From: JADCGM01 sp943368345
GTDB taxonomy: Bacteria; Pseudomonadota; Alphaproteobacteria; Sphingomonadales; Sphingomonadaceae
Length of the DNA stretch: 64,000 bases
NCBI GenBank assembly: GCA_943368345.1
Contig: CALRKY020000013.1
Span: forward strand, 18,195 to 82,194
Direction: 5' to 3'
In this document: one piece after another, positions 33,570 through 41,777 of the stretch
Layout: each line of letters opens with the position of its first letter
Numbering within the stretch: position 1 is the stretch's first letter
Notes under the pieces: model-generated
The model's input: the letters and a program-made list of their open reading frames with translations, nothing else
What the model was told of the DNA's origin: nothing
Databases searched by the model: none
Translations under genes and position numbers: made by a program

Positions 33570-33919
33570 CCATCATCTTCGCGGCGGCGGACCATGCTCG
33601 TCTGCACGCCGGGCTGACGCTCGCCTGTTCGGCCGCCGCGCTGGACCGGCCGGTGGCGCTGTTCTTTCACGGTGAGAGCGTCGCGGCATTGGCACCGGGT
33701 TGGCATTGGCAGGGCGATGTTCCGCTGGCGGCGGCGGGTATCCCACCCATCGCCACGCTGTTGACCAGCGCCAATGACCTGGGCGTAGCCTTCATGGCCT
33801 GCCAATCGGGGCTGCACCTGTGCGGGCTGTCGGCGGCGGCCCTCGCTGACGGGATCGAAACCGGCGGGATGATTGCGTTCCTTGCCGCGGTGCAGGACGC
33901 GGACATCGTCCTTGCCTGA
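33545..33919 (+). CDS. DsrE-family protein
   Basis: The 124-residue protein has the DsrE/DsrF-like fold: an opening strand GLAIIFAAADHARLHAGLTL, then PVALFFHGESVAAL, and a Cys-containing segment VAFMACQSGLHLCGL followed by the closing GGMIAFLAAVQDADIVL. In sulfur relay systems this family carries persulfide on Cys. Here it overlaps the MoeB/ThiF-like gene in another frame, suggesting the two act together in sulfur transfer (inference). Confidence 0.75.
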   Translation: MSGLPRGLAIIFAAADHARLHAGLTLACSAAALDRPVALFFHGESVAALAPGWHWQGDVPLAAAGIPPIATLLTSANDLGVAFMACQSGLHLCGLSAAALADGIETGGMIAFLAAVQDADIVLA

Positions 33920-33928
33920 CAGGTCACG

Positions 33929-33972
33929 CAAGCCAAACTAACCGGCGTCCAAGAATTCGTTGTTTGGCCTTG
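33929..33972. promoter_or_regulatory. Inverted repeat upstream of the sulfur operon
   Basis: CAAGCCAAAC (33929-33938) and GTTTGGCCTTG (33962-33972) form an imperfect inverted repeat with 23 bases between, in the gap before cobA. It could be an operator for a cysteine-pathway regulator; no T-run makes it a terminator. Confidence 0.3.
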
Positions 33973-34014
33973 CCGCGCTGTAGGCCCACATCCGACACCT
34001 CGAAAGGTGTTTCT

Positions 34015-34803
34015 ATGGCGACCAATCTCGATCCACGCGGCGCAGGGCGCGCCATCCTTGTCGGCGCTGGACCCGGCGATCCGGAGCTTCTGACCGTGAA
34101 GGCGGTGAAGGCGCTCGGTCTAGCGGACGTTGTGGTCCATGACGGGCTTGTCGATCCGCGCGTGCTTGATCTGGCCCCGGCATCGGCGCTGCGCATTTCG
34201 GTCGCCAAGAAACGCAATCATCACACACTGCCGCAGGAGGCGATCAACGCGCTGGTTGTTGCCCATGTCCAGACCGGGGCGACCGTCGTGCGACTGAAGG
34301 GCGGCGACCCGTTTGTGTTCGGGCGCGGTGGCGAAGAGGTGGAGGCGGTGCGCGCCGCCGGACTTCGGGTTGAAGTCATCCCCGGCGTGTCAGCCGCGCT
34401 TGGCTGCGCGGCGGGCGCGATGTTGCCGCTGACCCACCGTGGCCTGTCTTCCACCGTCAGCTTTGTGGCGGGGCAGTGCAAAGGCCTGACCGAACAGGAT
34501 TGGACCGGGCTGGCCGGGCCCGACCGCACGCTCGTGGTCTATATGGGGGTCGCCACCGCCAGCGCGATTGCCGACAAATTGATGGCAGACGGCCTGTCGC
34601 CGGAGACGCCGGTTGCGATCCTGGAGCGCGGGACCCTGCCGGGCGCGCGCAGCCTGCGCACCCTGCTCGCTGATCTGGGCGGAGCGGTGGAGCGACACCG
34701 GGTCGCCAGTCCGGCGGTGCTGGTCATCGGTGATGTGGCAACCCTGTCGGATGCCGAGGATGTGCTCGGCTCCCATGCGGCGCGGGCGGAGATTTTGGCA
34801 TGA
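34015..34803 (+). CDS. cobA: Uroporphyrinogen-III C-methyltransferase
   Basis: The 262-residue SAM-dependent enzyme methylates uroporphyrinogen III twice to precorrin-2, the precursor of siroheme. Family motifs: LVGAGPGDPELLTVKAVKAL, DVVVHDGLVDPRVL, VVRLKGGDPFVFGRGGEE, VIPGVSAALGCAA and TLVVYMGV. ATG 34015 has AAAGG 7 bases upstream; the longer frame from 33964 lacks support. It leads the operon cobA-DUF2849-cysI-DUF934-cysH and supplies the cofactor for cysI. Confidence 0.95.
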   Translation: MATNLDPRGAGRAILVGAGPGDPELLTVKAVKALGLADVVVHDGLVDPRVLDLAPASALRISVAKKRNHHTLPQEAINALVVAHVQTGATVVRLKGGDPFVFGRGGEEVEAVRAAGLRVEVIPGVSAALGCAAGAMLPLTHRGLSSTVSFVAGQCKGLTEQDWTGLAGPDRTLVVYMGVATASAIADKLMADGLSPETPVAILERGTLPGARSLRTLLADLGGAVERHRVASPAVLVIGDVATLSDAEDVLGSHAARAEILA

Positions 34804-35093
34804 AACTCCTGACCGGCAATGACCTTGGGTCTGGCGGCGTCATCTGGTGGACCGGCCTCGACTGGTCGCCCTTTGTCGCCGATGCCGCCGATGTTGGGGA
34901 GCATGGCGAGCGGATCGCCACCGAACAGGAGGCGCTTCGCCATGTAAATGCGCCTTATGTGATCGCCGGAACGCAGGGCGATGATGGCCCGGTCCCCGGC
35001 CATATCAAGGACCGGGTGCGGTCCAAGGGGCCGACCGTCAGGCCGGATTTGGCCTTGTCCCGGGATAGTGCCGCCGGCCAGTGGGTGATTTGA
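34800..35093 (+). CDS. DUF2849 protein
   Basis: The 97-residue protein starts MKLLTGNDLGSGGVIWWTG and contains ALRHVNAPYVIAG and the basic block HIKDRVRSKGPTVRPDL. This matches DUF2849, a small family seen next to sulfite reductase genes in alphaproteobacteria. No catalytic motif is visible. It overlaps cobA by 4 bases (ATGA) and ends one base before cysI, so it belongs to the same transcript and may help siroheme or Fe-S loading (inference). Confidence 0.85.
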   Translation: MKLLTGNDLGSGGVIWWTGLDWSPFVADAADVGEHGERIATEQEALRHVNAPYVIAGTQGDDGPVPGHIKDRVRSKGPTVRPDLALSRDSAAGQWVI

Positions 35094-35094
35094 C

Positions 35095-36717
35095 ATGTAT
35101 CGTTACGACAGGATTGACCAGGCCATCGTTGACGCCCGCGTCGATGAATTCCGCGACCAGACCCAGCGCCGGATGGCGGGCGAACTGACCGAGGATCAGT
35201 TCAAGCCGCTGCGGCTGATGAACGGCCTCTATCTGCAATTGCACGCCTATATGCTGCGCGTCGCCATCCCCTATGGCACGCTTGACGGGCGGCAGATGCG
35301 GATGCTGGCGCACATCGCCCGGAAATATGATCGGGGCTACGGCCATTTCACCACGCGGCAGAATATCCAATATAACTGGATCCGCCTCGCCGATGCGCCG
35401 GACCTATTGGCCGAACTGGCAACGGTTGAGATGCACGCCATCCAGACCAGCGGCAATTGCATCCGCAACATTTCGTCCGATCAGTTTGCAGGCGCCGCCG
35501 CAGACGAGGTGGGTGACCCGCGCCCCTGGGCCGAACTGCTGCGTCAATGGTCAAGCTTCCACCCGGAATTCAGCTATCTACCGCGCAAGTTCAAAATCGC
35601 CGTGATCGCCAGCGACACCGACCGCGCCGCGATGAAGCTGCACGATATCGGCCTGCAGCTGGTGGAACGGGGCGGCGTCCTCGGCTTCAAAGTCTATGTC
35701 GGCGGCGGCATGGGCCGCACCCCGATCATCGCCAGCCTGATCCGCGACTTCATCCCCGCGACCGAAATGCTCGGCTATTGCGAGGCGATCCTGCGCGTTT
35801 ACAATCGCTACGGTCGCCGCGATAATATCTACAAGGCGCGCATCAAAATCCTGGTGACCGAGCTTGGCGCAGCGGAATTCACCAAGCAGGTCGAGGCGGA
35901 ATGGGCGATCCTGAAACCGATGGGCATTGATGCGCCCCAGGCCGAGATTGACCGGATCACCGCCTGTTTTGCGCCGCCAGCCTTTGCGCCAGCCAGCGAT
36001 GATCCTGACCTGGCCGACCCAGATTTTGCGCTTTGGGTGAAGACCAATGTCCATCCGCACAAGCAACCTGGCTATGCGATTGTAACCATCAGCTTGAAGC
36101 CTGTGGGCGGTATTCCGGGCGATGCATCGGCGGATCAGATTGATGCGATTGCCGGTCTGGCGGAGCGCTACAGCTTCGATGAACTCCGTGTCACCCATGC
36201 GCAGAATCTGGTGCTGCCACATGTCCGGAAAGTCGACCTATATGCGGTCTGGTCGGCGCTGCACGAAATGGGGCTGGCAGACGCCAACCTCGATCTCGCC
36301 ACCGATATCATTGCCTGCCCCGGCCTCGATTATTGCAGCCTCGCCAATGCCCGGTCGATCCCGGTTGCGCAGGCGCTGGCTGAGCGGCTCGCCCCGGTGC
36401 AGCGCGACCTTGGCGAGCTGAAAATCAAGATTTCCGGCTGCATCAATGCCTGCGGCCATCATCATGCCGGGCATATCGGGATCCTTGGCGTCGACCGGAA
36501 GGGCGAGGAAAATTACCAGCTGCTGCTCGGTGGATCAGGGGCGGAGGATGTCAGTCTGGCGAAAATCATCGGCCCCGGCTTTACGCAGGATGGCATTGTT
36601 GATGCGGTCGAAAAGGTGACCCAATGCTATCAGCAGGTGCGCGCTCCGGGCGAACGTTTCCTCGATACCTATCGCCGGGTCGGCGTCGAACCCTTCAAGG
36701 AGGCGGTTTATGGGTGA
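35095..36717 (+). CDS. cysI: Sulfite reductase, siroheme / Fe-S subunit
   Basis: This enzyme (540 residues) reduces sulfite to sulfide with six electrons. The signature for the coupled siroheme-[4Fe-4S] centre is complete: ACPGLDYCSLANAR (C-x5-C) and KISGCINACGHHHAGHIGI (C-x3-C, last Cys shared with siroheme). The N-terminal half has YGHFTTRQNIQYNWI and the arginine-rich segment expected to bind sulfite. Nitrite reductases are close relatives; the operon with cysH and cobA supports sulfite. No flavoprotein (CysJ) gene is nearby, so electrons likely come from ferredoxin or another reductase. Confidence 0.95.
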   Translation: MYRYDRIDQAIVDARVDEFRDQTQRRMAGELTEDQFKPLRLMNGLYLQLHAYMLRVAIPYGTLDGRQMRMLAHIARKYDRGYGHFTTRQNIQYNWIRLADAPDLLAELATVEMHAIQTSGNCIRNISSDQFAGAAADEVGDPRPWAELLRQWSSFHPEFSYLPRKFKIAVIASDTDRAAMKLHDIGLQLVERGGVLGFKVYVGGGMGRTPIIASLIRDFIPATEMLGYCEAILRVYNRYGRRDNIYKARIKILVTELGAAEFTKQVEAEWAILKPMGIDAPQAEIDRITACFAPPAFAPASDDPDLADPDFALWVKTNVHPHKQPGYAIVTISLKPVGGIPGDASADQIDAIAGLAERYSFDELRVTHAQNLVLPHVRKVDLYAVWSALHEMGLADANLDLATDIIACPGLDYCSLANARSIPVAQALAERLAPVQRDLGELKIKISGCINACGHHHAGHIGILGVDRKGEENYQLLLGGSGAEDVSLAKIIGPGFTQDGIVDAVEKVTQCYQQVRAPGERFLDTYRRVGVEPFKEAVYG

Positions 36718-37135
36718 GCTGCGGTTCCGCGATGACGCGGCGGTGGATGAACCCGGCACGACGCTCGACGGGTTTCTCGATCAATCCAACGCCAGCGCGG
36801 TTCGCATTGAACCGGGCGAGGATGTCCGACGCTTGGCGCCCGCCCTCGACCGGTTGCGGCTGGTTGAGATCAGCTTTCCGATCTTCCGCGATGGCCGGGG
36901 CTATTCAGCCGCCCGGATTCTGCGGGAGGAGATGGGCTATACTGGCGAATTGCGCGCCGCTGGCAACGTCCTTGTCGACCAGCTTTGGTACATGCGCCGT
37001 GCCGGTTTTGACAGTTTTGCACCGGAAAAGGCGCTGGATCAGGCCGCCGTCGACCGGGCACTGGCCCGCTATGATTTCGTCTACCAGAAAGTCGCCGACA
37101 GCCGCCCGCAGGCCTGGCGCTTCCGGCATGGCTGA
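36710..37135 (+). CDS. DUF934 protein of the sulfite reductase operon
   Basis: The 141-residue protein shows the DUF934 pattern: ALDRLRLVEISFPIFRDGRG, YSAARILREEMGYTGELRAA, GNVLVDQLWYMRRAGFDSF and the C-terminal YDFVYQKVADSRPQAW. The family is almost always found beside sulfite reductase genes, and a role in electron supply or assembly has been suggested. It overlaps cysI by 8 bases and cysH by 8 bases. Confidence 0.9.
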   Translation: MGELRFRDDAAVDEPGTTLDGFLDQSNASAVRIEPGEDVRRLAPALDRLRLVEISFPIFRDGRGYSAARILREEMGYTGELRAAGNVLVDQLWYMRRAGFDSFAPEKALDQAAVDRALARYDFVYQKVADSRPQAWRFRHG

Positions 37136-37883
37136 AGCCGCGCGCCAGCGGGACGTTATCGACACCGCGCCGCCCTTTACGGCGGCGGATGTGGAGCGAC
37201 TGACCGCGCGGTTTGCAGGTATGCCCTCGGCGGACATGCTGGATGAATTGCTGCGCGGAGAGCTGCGCGGACGGGTCGTCGCCGTCTCCTCCTTCGGGGC
37301 GGAATCGGCAATTCTGCTGCATCAGGTTGCGCAAATTGACACCGGTATCCCGGTGATTTTTGTGAATACCCAGAAAATGTTCGGCGAAACGCTCGCCTAC
37401 CGCGACACGCTGGCCGAGCAACTGGGGTTCACCGACCTCCGGGTGATGCGCCCTGATCCCTATCTGATCGCCCAGAAGGACAAGACCAGCCTCCGTTGGT
37501 CCTATGACCCAGATGGCTGCTGCGATTTGCGCAAGGTCGAGCCACTGCGACGAGCACTTCAGCCCTTTGATGCCTGGATTTCGGGGCGCAAAGGCTTTCA
37601 GGCCGGACGCGCCGCCTTGCCCCGGTTCGAAACTGATGAAGGCCGCCTCAAAATCAACCCGCTCGCCGATTGGTCCAAAGCCGACCTCGACGGCTATTTT
37701 GCCGAACACCGCTTGCCCCGCCACCCGTTGGAAGCGCAGGGCTACGCCTCAATCGGCTGCATGCCGTGCACCAGCATCGTCCAACCCGGCGAAGACCCCC
37801 GCGCCGGCCGCTGGCGTGGCTGGGACAAAGTCGAATGCGGTATCCACGAGCCTTTACCCGACCCGAACGAACCGGTGTTCTAA
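37128..37883 (+). CDS. cysH: Adenylyl-sulfate (APS) reductase
   Basis: This enzyme (251 residues) reduces APS to sulfite with thioredoxin. The nucleotide loop is VVAVSSFGAESAILL. The paired cysteines DGCCDLRKVEPL and the later GCMPCTS form the CC...CxxC set that binds a [4Fe-4S] cluster and marks the APS rather than the PAPS form. The catalytic Cys is in VECGIHEPL. ATG 37128 is the start that yields a family-length protein; the same frame stays open far upstream through cysI. Last gene of the tight operon. Confidence 0.94.
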   Translation: MAEAARQRDVIDTAPPFTAADVERLTARFAGMPSADMLDELLRGELRGRVVAVSSFGAESAILLHQVAQIDTGIPVIFVNTQKMFGETLAYRDTLAEQLGFTDLRVMRPDPYLIAQKDKTSLRWSYDPDGCCDLRKVEPLRRALQPFDAWISGRKGFQAGRAALPRFETDEGRLKINPLADWSKADLDGYFAEHRLPRHPLEAQGYASIGCMPCTSIVQPGEDPRAGRWRGWDKVECGIHEPLPDPNEPVF

Positions 37884-37943
37884 CGCGCGAGCTTGGGGAA
37901 CCGGGCATGGCGAAGGCGGCGGCGCTGTGCCAAAGTCTTGGGC

Positions 37944-38699
37944 ATGGAACAGCTGCCGATCTTTGTGAATCTGCGCGGGCGGCGGGTGCTGGTCACTGGC
38001 ACTGGCGAGGCTGCGGCGGCCAAGGCGCGGCTGGTGGAGGCCGCCGGGGGCATTGTTGTGATGACAGTAGAGCCCGGCGCGCGCTTGGCATTCGTGGCGA
38101 GCGACGATGCCGAGGCAGAGGCCTCGCGGTTGAAGGCGGCTGGCCTGCTGGTCAATGTGGTCGACCGGCCCGAGCTTTGTGATTTCACGACGCCGTCAAT
38201 CATCGACCGCGCGCCCGTCACCGTCGCCATTGGGACAGCCGGGGCGTCCGCCACCTTGGCGAAGGCGCTGCGCGAGCGGTTGGAAGCACTGCTGCCGACG
38301 GGGCTTGGCAAGCTCGCCACGGCGATCCGGGATGCCCGGACACCGGTCGTGGCAGCCGTGCCGACGCCGACCGCCCGTCGCCAATTCTGGGACCAACTGC
38401 TGGCCCCCGGTGGTCCACTCGATCCGATGACGGATGTTGATGACCCAGCCAGCATCATCGCATCGGCGCTGACGGGACGAGGCGAGCCGCAGGACAGCCT
38501 GACCCGCATTTCGGCGGTCGAAGTTGACGACCTGACCCTGCGGCAGCTCCGCGCCCTGTCCAGGGCCGACACGATTTTCTTCACCCCCGCCGCTGCCCCC
38601 GCGATCCTCGACCGGGCCCGCCGGGATGCGATCCGGCAGCCCTGTCTCGCTCTGCCCCTTGACCTGCCGCCCGGGCACAGCGTTTTTGTGGCGCCATGA
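37944..38699 (+). CDS. Siroheme synthase (precorrin-2 dehydrogenase / ferrochelatase) with C-terminal remnant
   Basis: This 251-residue CysG-like enzyme would turn precorrin-2 into siroheme. The NAD site is RRVLVTGTGEAAAAKARLVE; the middle contains PTGLGKLATAIRDARTPVVA, the usual CysG-B helical region. The last 80-90 residues are unlike a simple Met8/CysG-B protein: DDLTLRQLRALSRADTIFFT resembles the start of the methyltransferase domain (DPELLTLKALRALQEADVV type) but has lost the GAGPGDP loop. It looks like a three-domain CysG whose methyltransferase decayed while CobA took over. ATG 37944 is chosen for family fit. Confidence 0.85.
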   Translation: MEQLPIFVNLRGRRVLVTGTGEAAAAKARLVEAAGGIVVMTVEPGARLAFVASDDAEAEASRLKAAGLLVNVVDRPELCDFTTPSIIDRAPVTVAIGTAGASATLAKALRERLEALLPTGLGKLATAIRDARTPVVAAVPTPTARRQFWDQLLAPGGPLDPMTDVDDPASIIASALTGRGEPQDSLTRISAVEVDDLTLRQLRALSRADTIFFTPAAAPAILDRARRDAIRQPCLALPLDLPPGHSVFVAP

Positions 38700-39664
38700 T
38701 CACCGAAAGCCTCGCCTACCTCATCGCCCCGGATGGGCGAGCGAAACAAGTTCCTTTTGCCGAGGCCTCGAGTCACGACATCGGGGATGGGCTGCTGTGG
38801 CTTCATATTGATGGCAACAGCGACTTCTGTTCGGCGTGGCTGCACGGGCAATCGGGTCTTGCCGATGCGGCCATCGCGGCGCTGACGGCGGTTGAGACCC
38901 GCCCGCGCGCCACGCCCTTCGACAAAGGCGTTCTGGTCAACCTGCGCGGGGTCAATATGAACCCGGAGGCCGATCCCGAGGACTTGGTATCGATCCGTCT
39001 GTGGGCCGAGGCGGGACGGGTTCTGAGCGTCAGCTACCGCCCGTTGCTGGCTCTGGATGATCTGATCGCCGTGGTGGAATCGGGTCGGGTGAAGGACCCC
39101 GGTGACCTGATCGTCCATCTGGCCGACGTGCTGACAATCCGGCTGGAAACCCCGATCAACGATCTGGCCGAGCGGGTCGACCGGCTTGAAGAGGATGTGA
39201 TCGAGGGGGAGCGCAAAAGCCTGCGGGAGCGGATCGGCCGTGTCCGCCGCACCGCCATTGGCCTGCGCCGCTATATCAGCCCGCAGCGCGACGCCCTGTC
39301 GGGGCTGATTCTCGGGCGGTTCGATTGGCTGCATGACGATGACCGGGTCCATATCGGTGAAGCGTTGAACCGGGTGACCCGCATGGTCGAGGAGCTTGAT
39401 TCGGTGCGCGAACGCGGAGCGGTGTTGACCGAACAGCTGGCCGACATGCGGGCCGAATCGATGAATGAGCGCAATCTGGTGCTGACGGTCGCCGGGACGG
39501 TGTTCCTGCCCTTGACCTTCCTGACCGGCCTGTTCGGCATGAATGTCGGCGGCATCCCGTTCGGGCAGCATAACGTCGGTTTTTCAGTCATCAGCGCCGC
39601 CAGCATCGCGGTTGGGATCGCGCTGTGGGTCTGGTTGCGACGCCGCGATGGTCTTGGCGGTTAG
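38696..39664 (+). CDS. CorA/ZntB-family metal ion channel or transporter
   Basis: This 322-residue inner-membrane protein has a large cytoplasmic N-terminal domain with long helices (LETPINDLAERVDRLEEDVI, VTRMVEELDSVRERGAVL). Two C-terminal helices follow; the first ends in the pore signature FGMNVGGIPF. The GMNxGG form with following IP is typical of the ZntB branch, which moves zinc, whereas classic CorA moves magnesium. ATG overlaps the stop of the siroheme synthase by 4 bases, but the functions need not be related. Confidence 0.9.
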   Translation: MITESLAYLIAPDGRAKQVPFAEASSHDIGDGLLWLHIDGNSDFCSAWLHGQSGLADAAIAALTAVETRPRATPFDKGVLVNLRGVNMNPEADPEDLVSIRLWAEAGRVLSVSYRPLLALDDLIAVVESGRVKDPGDLIVHLADVLTIRLETPINDLAERVDRLEEDVIEGERKSLRERIGRVRRTAIGLRRYISPQRDALSGLILGRFDWLHDDDRVHIGEALNRVTRMVEELDSVRERGAVLTEQLADMRAESMNERNLVLTVAGTVFLPLTFLTGLFGMNVGGIPFGQHNVGFSVISAASIAVGIALWVWLRRRDGLGG

Positions 39665-39720
39665 GGCGAGCTGGCATTGCCCCTTGCGGCAAAGTCCGGG
39701 ACAGGCCAAATGTCGCGCCC

Positions 39721-40464
39721 ATGACCGAACTCATCACACTGTTCTCCGAGCCCGCAACCTGGGCTGCCCTCATCACCCTGATTGCGATGGAGTTGGTGCT
39801 CGGCATCGACAATCTGATCTTCATATCGATCCTGACCAACAAGCTGCCCGAGGAGATGCGCCCAAAGGCGCGCCGGATCGGCATTGGTCTGGCGCTGGGC
39901 CTGCGCCTCGCGCTGCTCGGGTCGGTCGCCTATATCGTCCAGCTGACCCAACCGCTGTTCACCGCCTTTGACCATGCCTTTTCGTGGCGGGACCTGATCC
40001 TGATCGCCGGTGGCCTGTTTCTGGTCTGGAAAGCCACCAAGGAAATTCATGAAAGCGTCGATCCGGTCGAGCGGGAACATTCCGCCGCCGACGCCGCCGT
40101 GCGCATCGGCTTTTCCGCTGCCATTGGCCAGATCATCATGCTCGATATCGTGTTTTCCATCGATTCGATCATCACCGCGGTTGGCATGACCGATGATGTT
40201 CCGGTGATGTTCATCGCGGTGATCGTCGCCGTTGCCGGCATGTTGTTTGCGGCGGGACCACTGTCGTCTTTCATCGCCAAGAACCCGACGGTGGTGATGC
40301 TGGCGCTCGGCTTCCTGATGATGATCGGCATGACCTTAATCGCCGACGGCTTCGGCGTGCATGTGCCCAAAGGCTATATCTATGCCGCGATGGCGTTTTC
40401 GGCGGCCGTGGAAATCCTCAACATCATCTCCCGCCGCGCCAGAGACCGGCGTGCGGGAGCCTAG
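39721..40464 (+). CDS. TerC-family integral membrane protein
   Basis: The 247-residue membrane protein has about seven hydrophobic helices. The TerC signature acids appear in ELVLGIDNLIFISIL and in the second copy MLDIVFSIDSIITAVGM, which are thought to bind a divalent metal such as manganese. The loop AKNPTVVMLALGFLMMIG is also characteristic. ATG 39721 starts the family sequence. The stop codon lies inside a strong terminator hairpin, so this gene ends its transcript. Confidence 0.92.
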   Translation: MTELITLFSEPATWAALITLIAMELVLGIDNLIFISILTNKLPEEMRPKARRIGIGLALGLRLALLGSVAYIVQLTQPLFTAFDHAFSWRDLILIAGGLFLVWKATKEIHESVDPVEREHSAADAAVRIGFSAAIGQIIMLDIVFSIDSIITAVGMTDDVPVMFIAVIVAVAGMLFAAGPLSSFIAKNPTVVMLALGFLMMIGMTLIADGFGVHVPKGYIYAAMAFSAAVEILNIISRRARDRRAGA

Positions 40465-40490
40465 GGTGAGGACCTGCTGACCCTAGCTTT
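40461..40490 (+). terminator. Rho-independent terminator after the TerC gene
   Basis: CTAGGGT (40461-40467) pairs with ACCCTAG (40480-40486) over a 12-base loop, followed by CTTTTC. The stem includes the stop codon TAG at 40462-40464. Confidence 0.7.
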
Positions 40491-40519
40491 TCGGGCGCAC
40501 GCGGCCTAACGACGGCGGC

Positions 40520-41137
40520 ATGACGATTTATCTCCACGAAGGCGATCTGCCGCGCACCGATCTGTTTGCCCCCGGCCCGATTGCGGTCGACACCGAGGCA
40601 ATGGGGCTGATCAATTCCCGTGACCGGCTCTGCCTTGTTCAACTATCGGACGGCGGCGGTGATGAACATCTCGTGCGGTTTGACCCCGGCCAATATGACG
40701 CGCCCAATCTGAAGCAGTTGCTCGCCGACCCGGCGCGGCTGAAACTCTATCATTTTGCCCGTTTCGATCTGTCGATCATGAAACAATATCTGGGCGTGAT
40801 GGCCGCCCCGGTGTTCTGCACCAAGACGGCGTCGCGGTTGATCCGGACCTATACCGACCGGCACGGCCTCAAAGATTTGGTGCGGGAACTGCTGGGCGTC
40901 GAAGTCTCCAAGCAGCAGCAGTCGTCGGACTGGGGCGCACCGGTGCTGAGCGATGCGCAAAAGGACTATGCGGCGTCCGATGTGCGCTTCCTGCACCGGC
41001 TGACCACGCTGCTGACCGAGCGGCTGGCGCGCGAAGGGCGCACCGCGCTGGCGCAGGCTTGTTTTGACTTTCTGCCACACCGGGCCGAACTCGATCTGGC
41101 CGGTTGGCCCGAAATCGATATTTTCGCGCATATCTGA
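40520..41137 (+). CDS. rnd: Ribonuclease D-family 3'-5' exonuclease
   Basis: This DEDDy exonuclease (205 residues) has Asp-x-Glu in IAVDTEAMGL, the second Asp in YHFARFDLSIMK, and the Tyr/Asp pair in KDYAASDVRFLH. It lacks the HRDC domains of full-length RNase D, so it is the short form common in alphaproteobacteria, acting on tRNA or small RNA 3' ends. It starts the run leading to the lpt genes; the gap to lptC is one base. Confidence 0.92.
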   Translation: MTIYLHEGDLPRTDLFAPGPIAVDTEAMGLINSRDRLCLVQLSDGGGDEHLVRFDPGQYDAPNLKQLLADPARLKLYHFARFDLSIMKQYLGVMAAPVFCTKTASRLIRTYTDRHGLKDLVRELLGVEVSKQQQSSDWGAPVLSDAQKDYAASDVRFLHRLTTLLTERLAREGRTALAQACFDFLPHRAELDLAGWPEIDIFAHI

Positions 41138-41138
41138 C

Positions 41139-41777
41139 ATGGCACCGTCCGCCACCGACTTTCACACGGCGCGCCAGCGTTCGGCCCGGCCCGGAAGCGG
41201 GTTTGATCGCTGGATGACGGTGTTGAAGGTGGCGCTGCCGGTGGCGGCGACGGCGCTTGGTCTGACCTTCCTGCTGCTGCCACTGACGGCGTCGGAGGAA
41301 TTTTCGTTCCTGCTCTCCAAGGATCAGGTCGGCAGTGCCCGGGAACGGTTGCTGGTCGAACGGGCGGTCTACCGGGGCGAAGACAGTCGCGGGCAGCGCT
41401 TCATGATTTCGGCAGCGCGCGCCGTGCAGCGCAACTCTGCGACCCCGGTCGTCGAACTGTCGGGCATCAGCGCCGAACTGGCCGCCAAGGACGGCCCGTC
41501 GCGCGCCGTCGCCAATGCCGGTCAATATGACATGAAGCGGGAACGGATCACCATGATCGGCCCGGTTCGCTTTTCGGCGGCGGATGGAACCCGGCTGGAA
41601 ACCCGCGACGTCACCATTGATCTCGCCAGCCGGACGGTGACGAGCGGCGGGATGGTCGATGGCCGGGTGCCGCTGGGCGCATTCCGGGCCGGACGGTTGC
41701 GCGCCGATGTCCGGGGCCGGGTTGTGACGCTGGATGGCGGCGCGTCCTTGCACATCGCGCGGCGAACCGGCAGATGA
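41139..41777 (+). CDS. lptC: LPS export protein LptC
   Basis: The 212-residue inner-membrane protein is anchored by one N-terminal helix (KVALPVAATALGLTFLLLPL, about residues 31-50). The periplasmic part is a beta-jellyroll with LSGISAELAAKDGPSRAVAN and ITMIGPVRFSAADGT; it receives LPS from the LptB2FG pump and passes it to LptA. The sequence is poorly conserved, so the call rests on topology, LptC pattern and position before lptA. Confidence 0.9.
   Translation: MAPSATDFHTARQRSARPGSGFDRWMTVLKVALPVAATALGLTFLLLPLTASEEFSFLLSKDQVGSARERLLVERAVYRGEDSRGQRFMISAARAVQRNSATPVVELSGISAELAAKDGPSRAVANAGQYDMKRERITMIGPVRFSAADGTRLETRDVTIDLASRTVTSGGMVDGRVPLGAFRAGRLRADVRGRVVTLDGGASLHIARRTGR

Noticed and set aside
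37880..39571. 563-codon frame on the reverse strand
   Set aside because: It runs antisense through the siroheme synthase and ZntB/CorA genes, both of which have clear motifs. Composition is Arg/Gln/Ser-rich with no domain.
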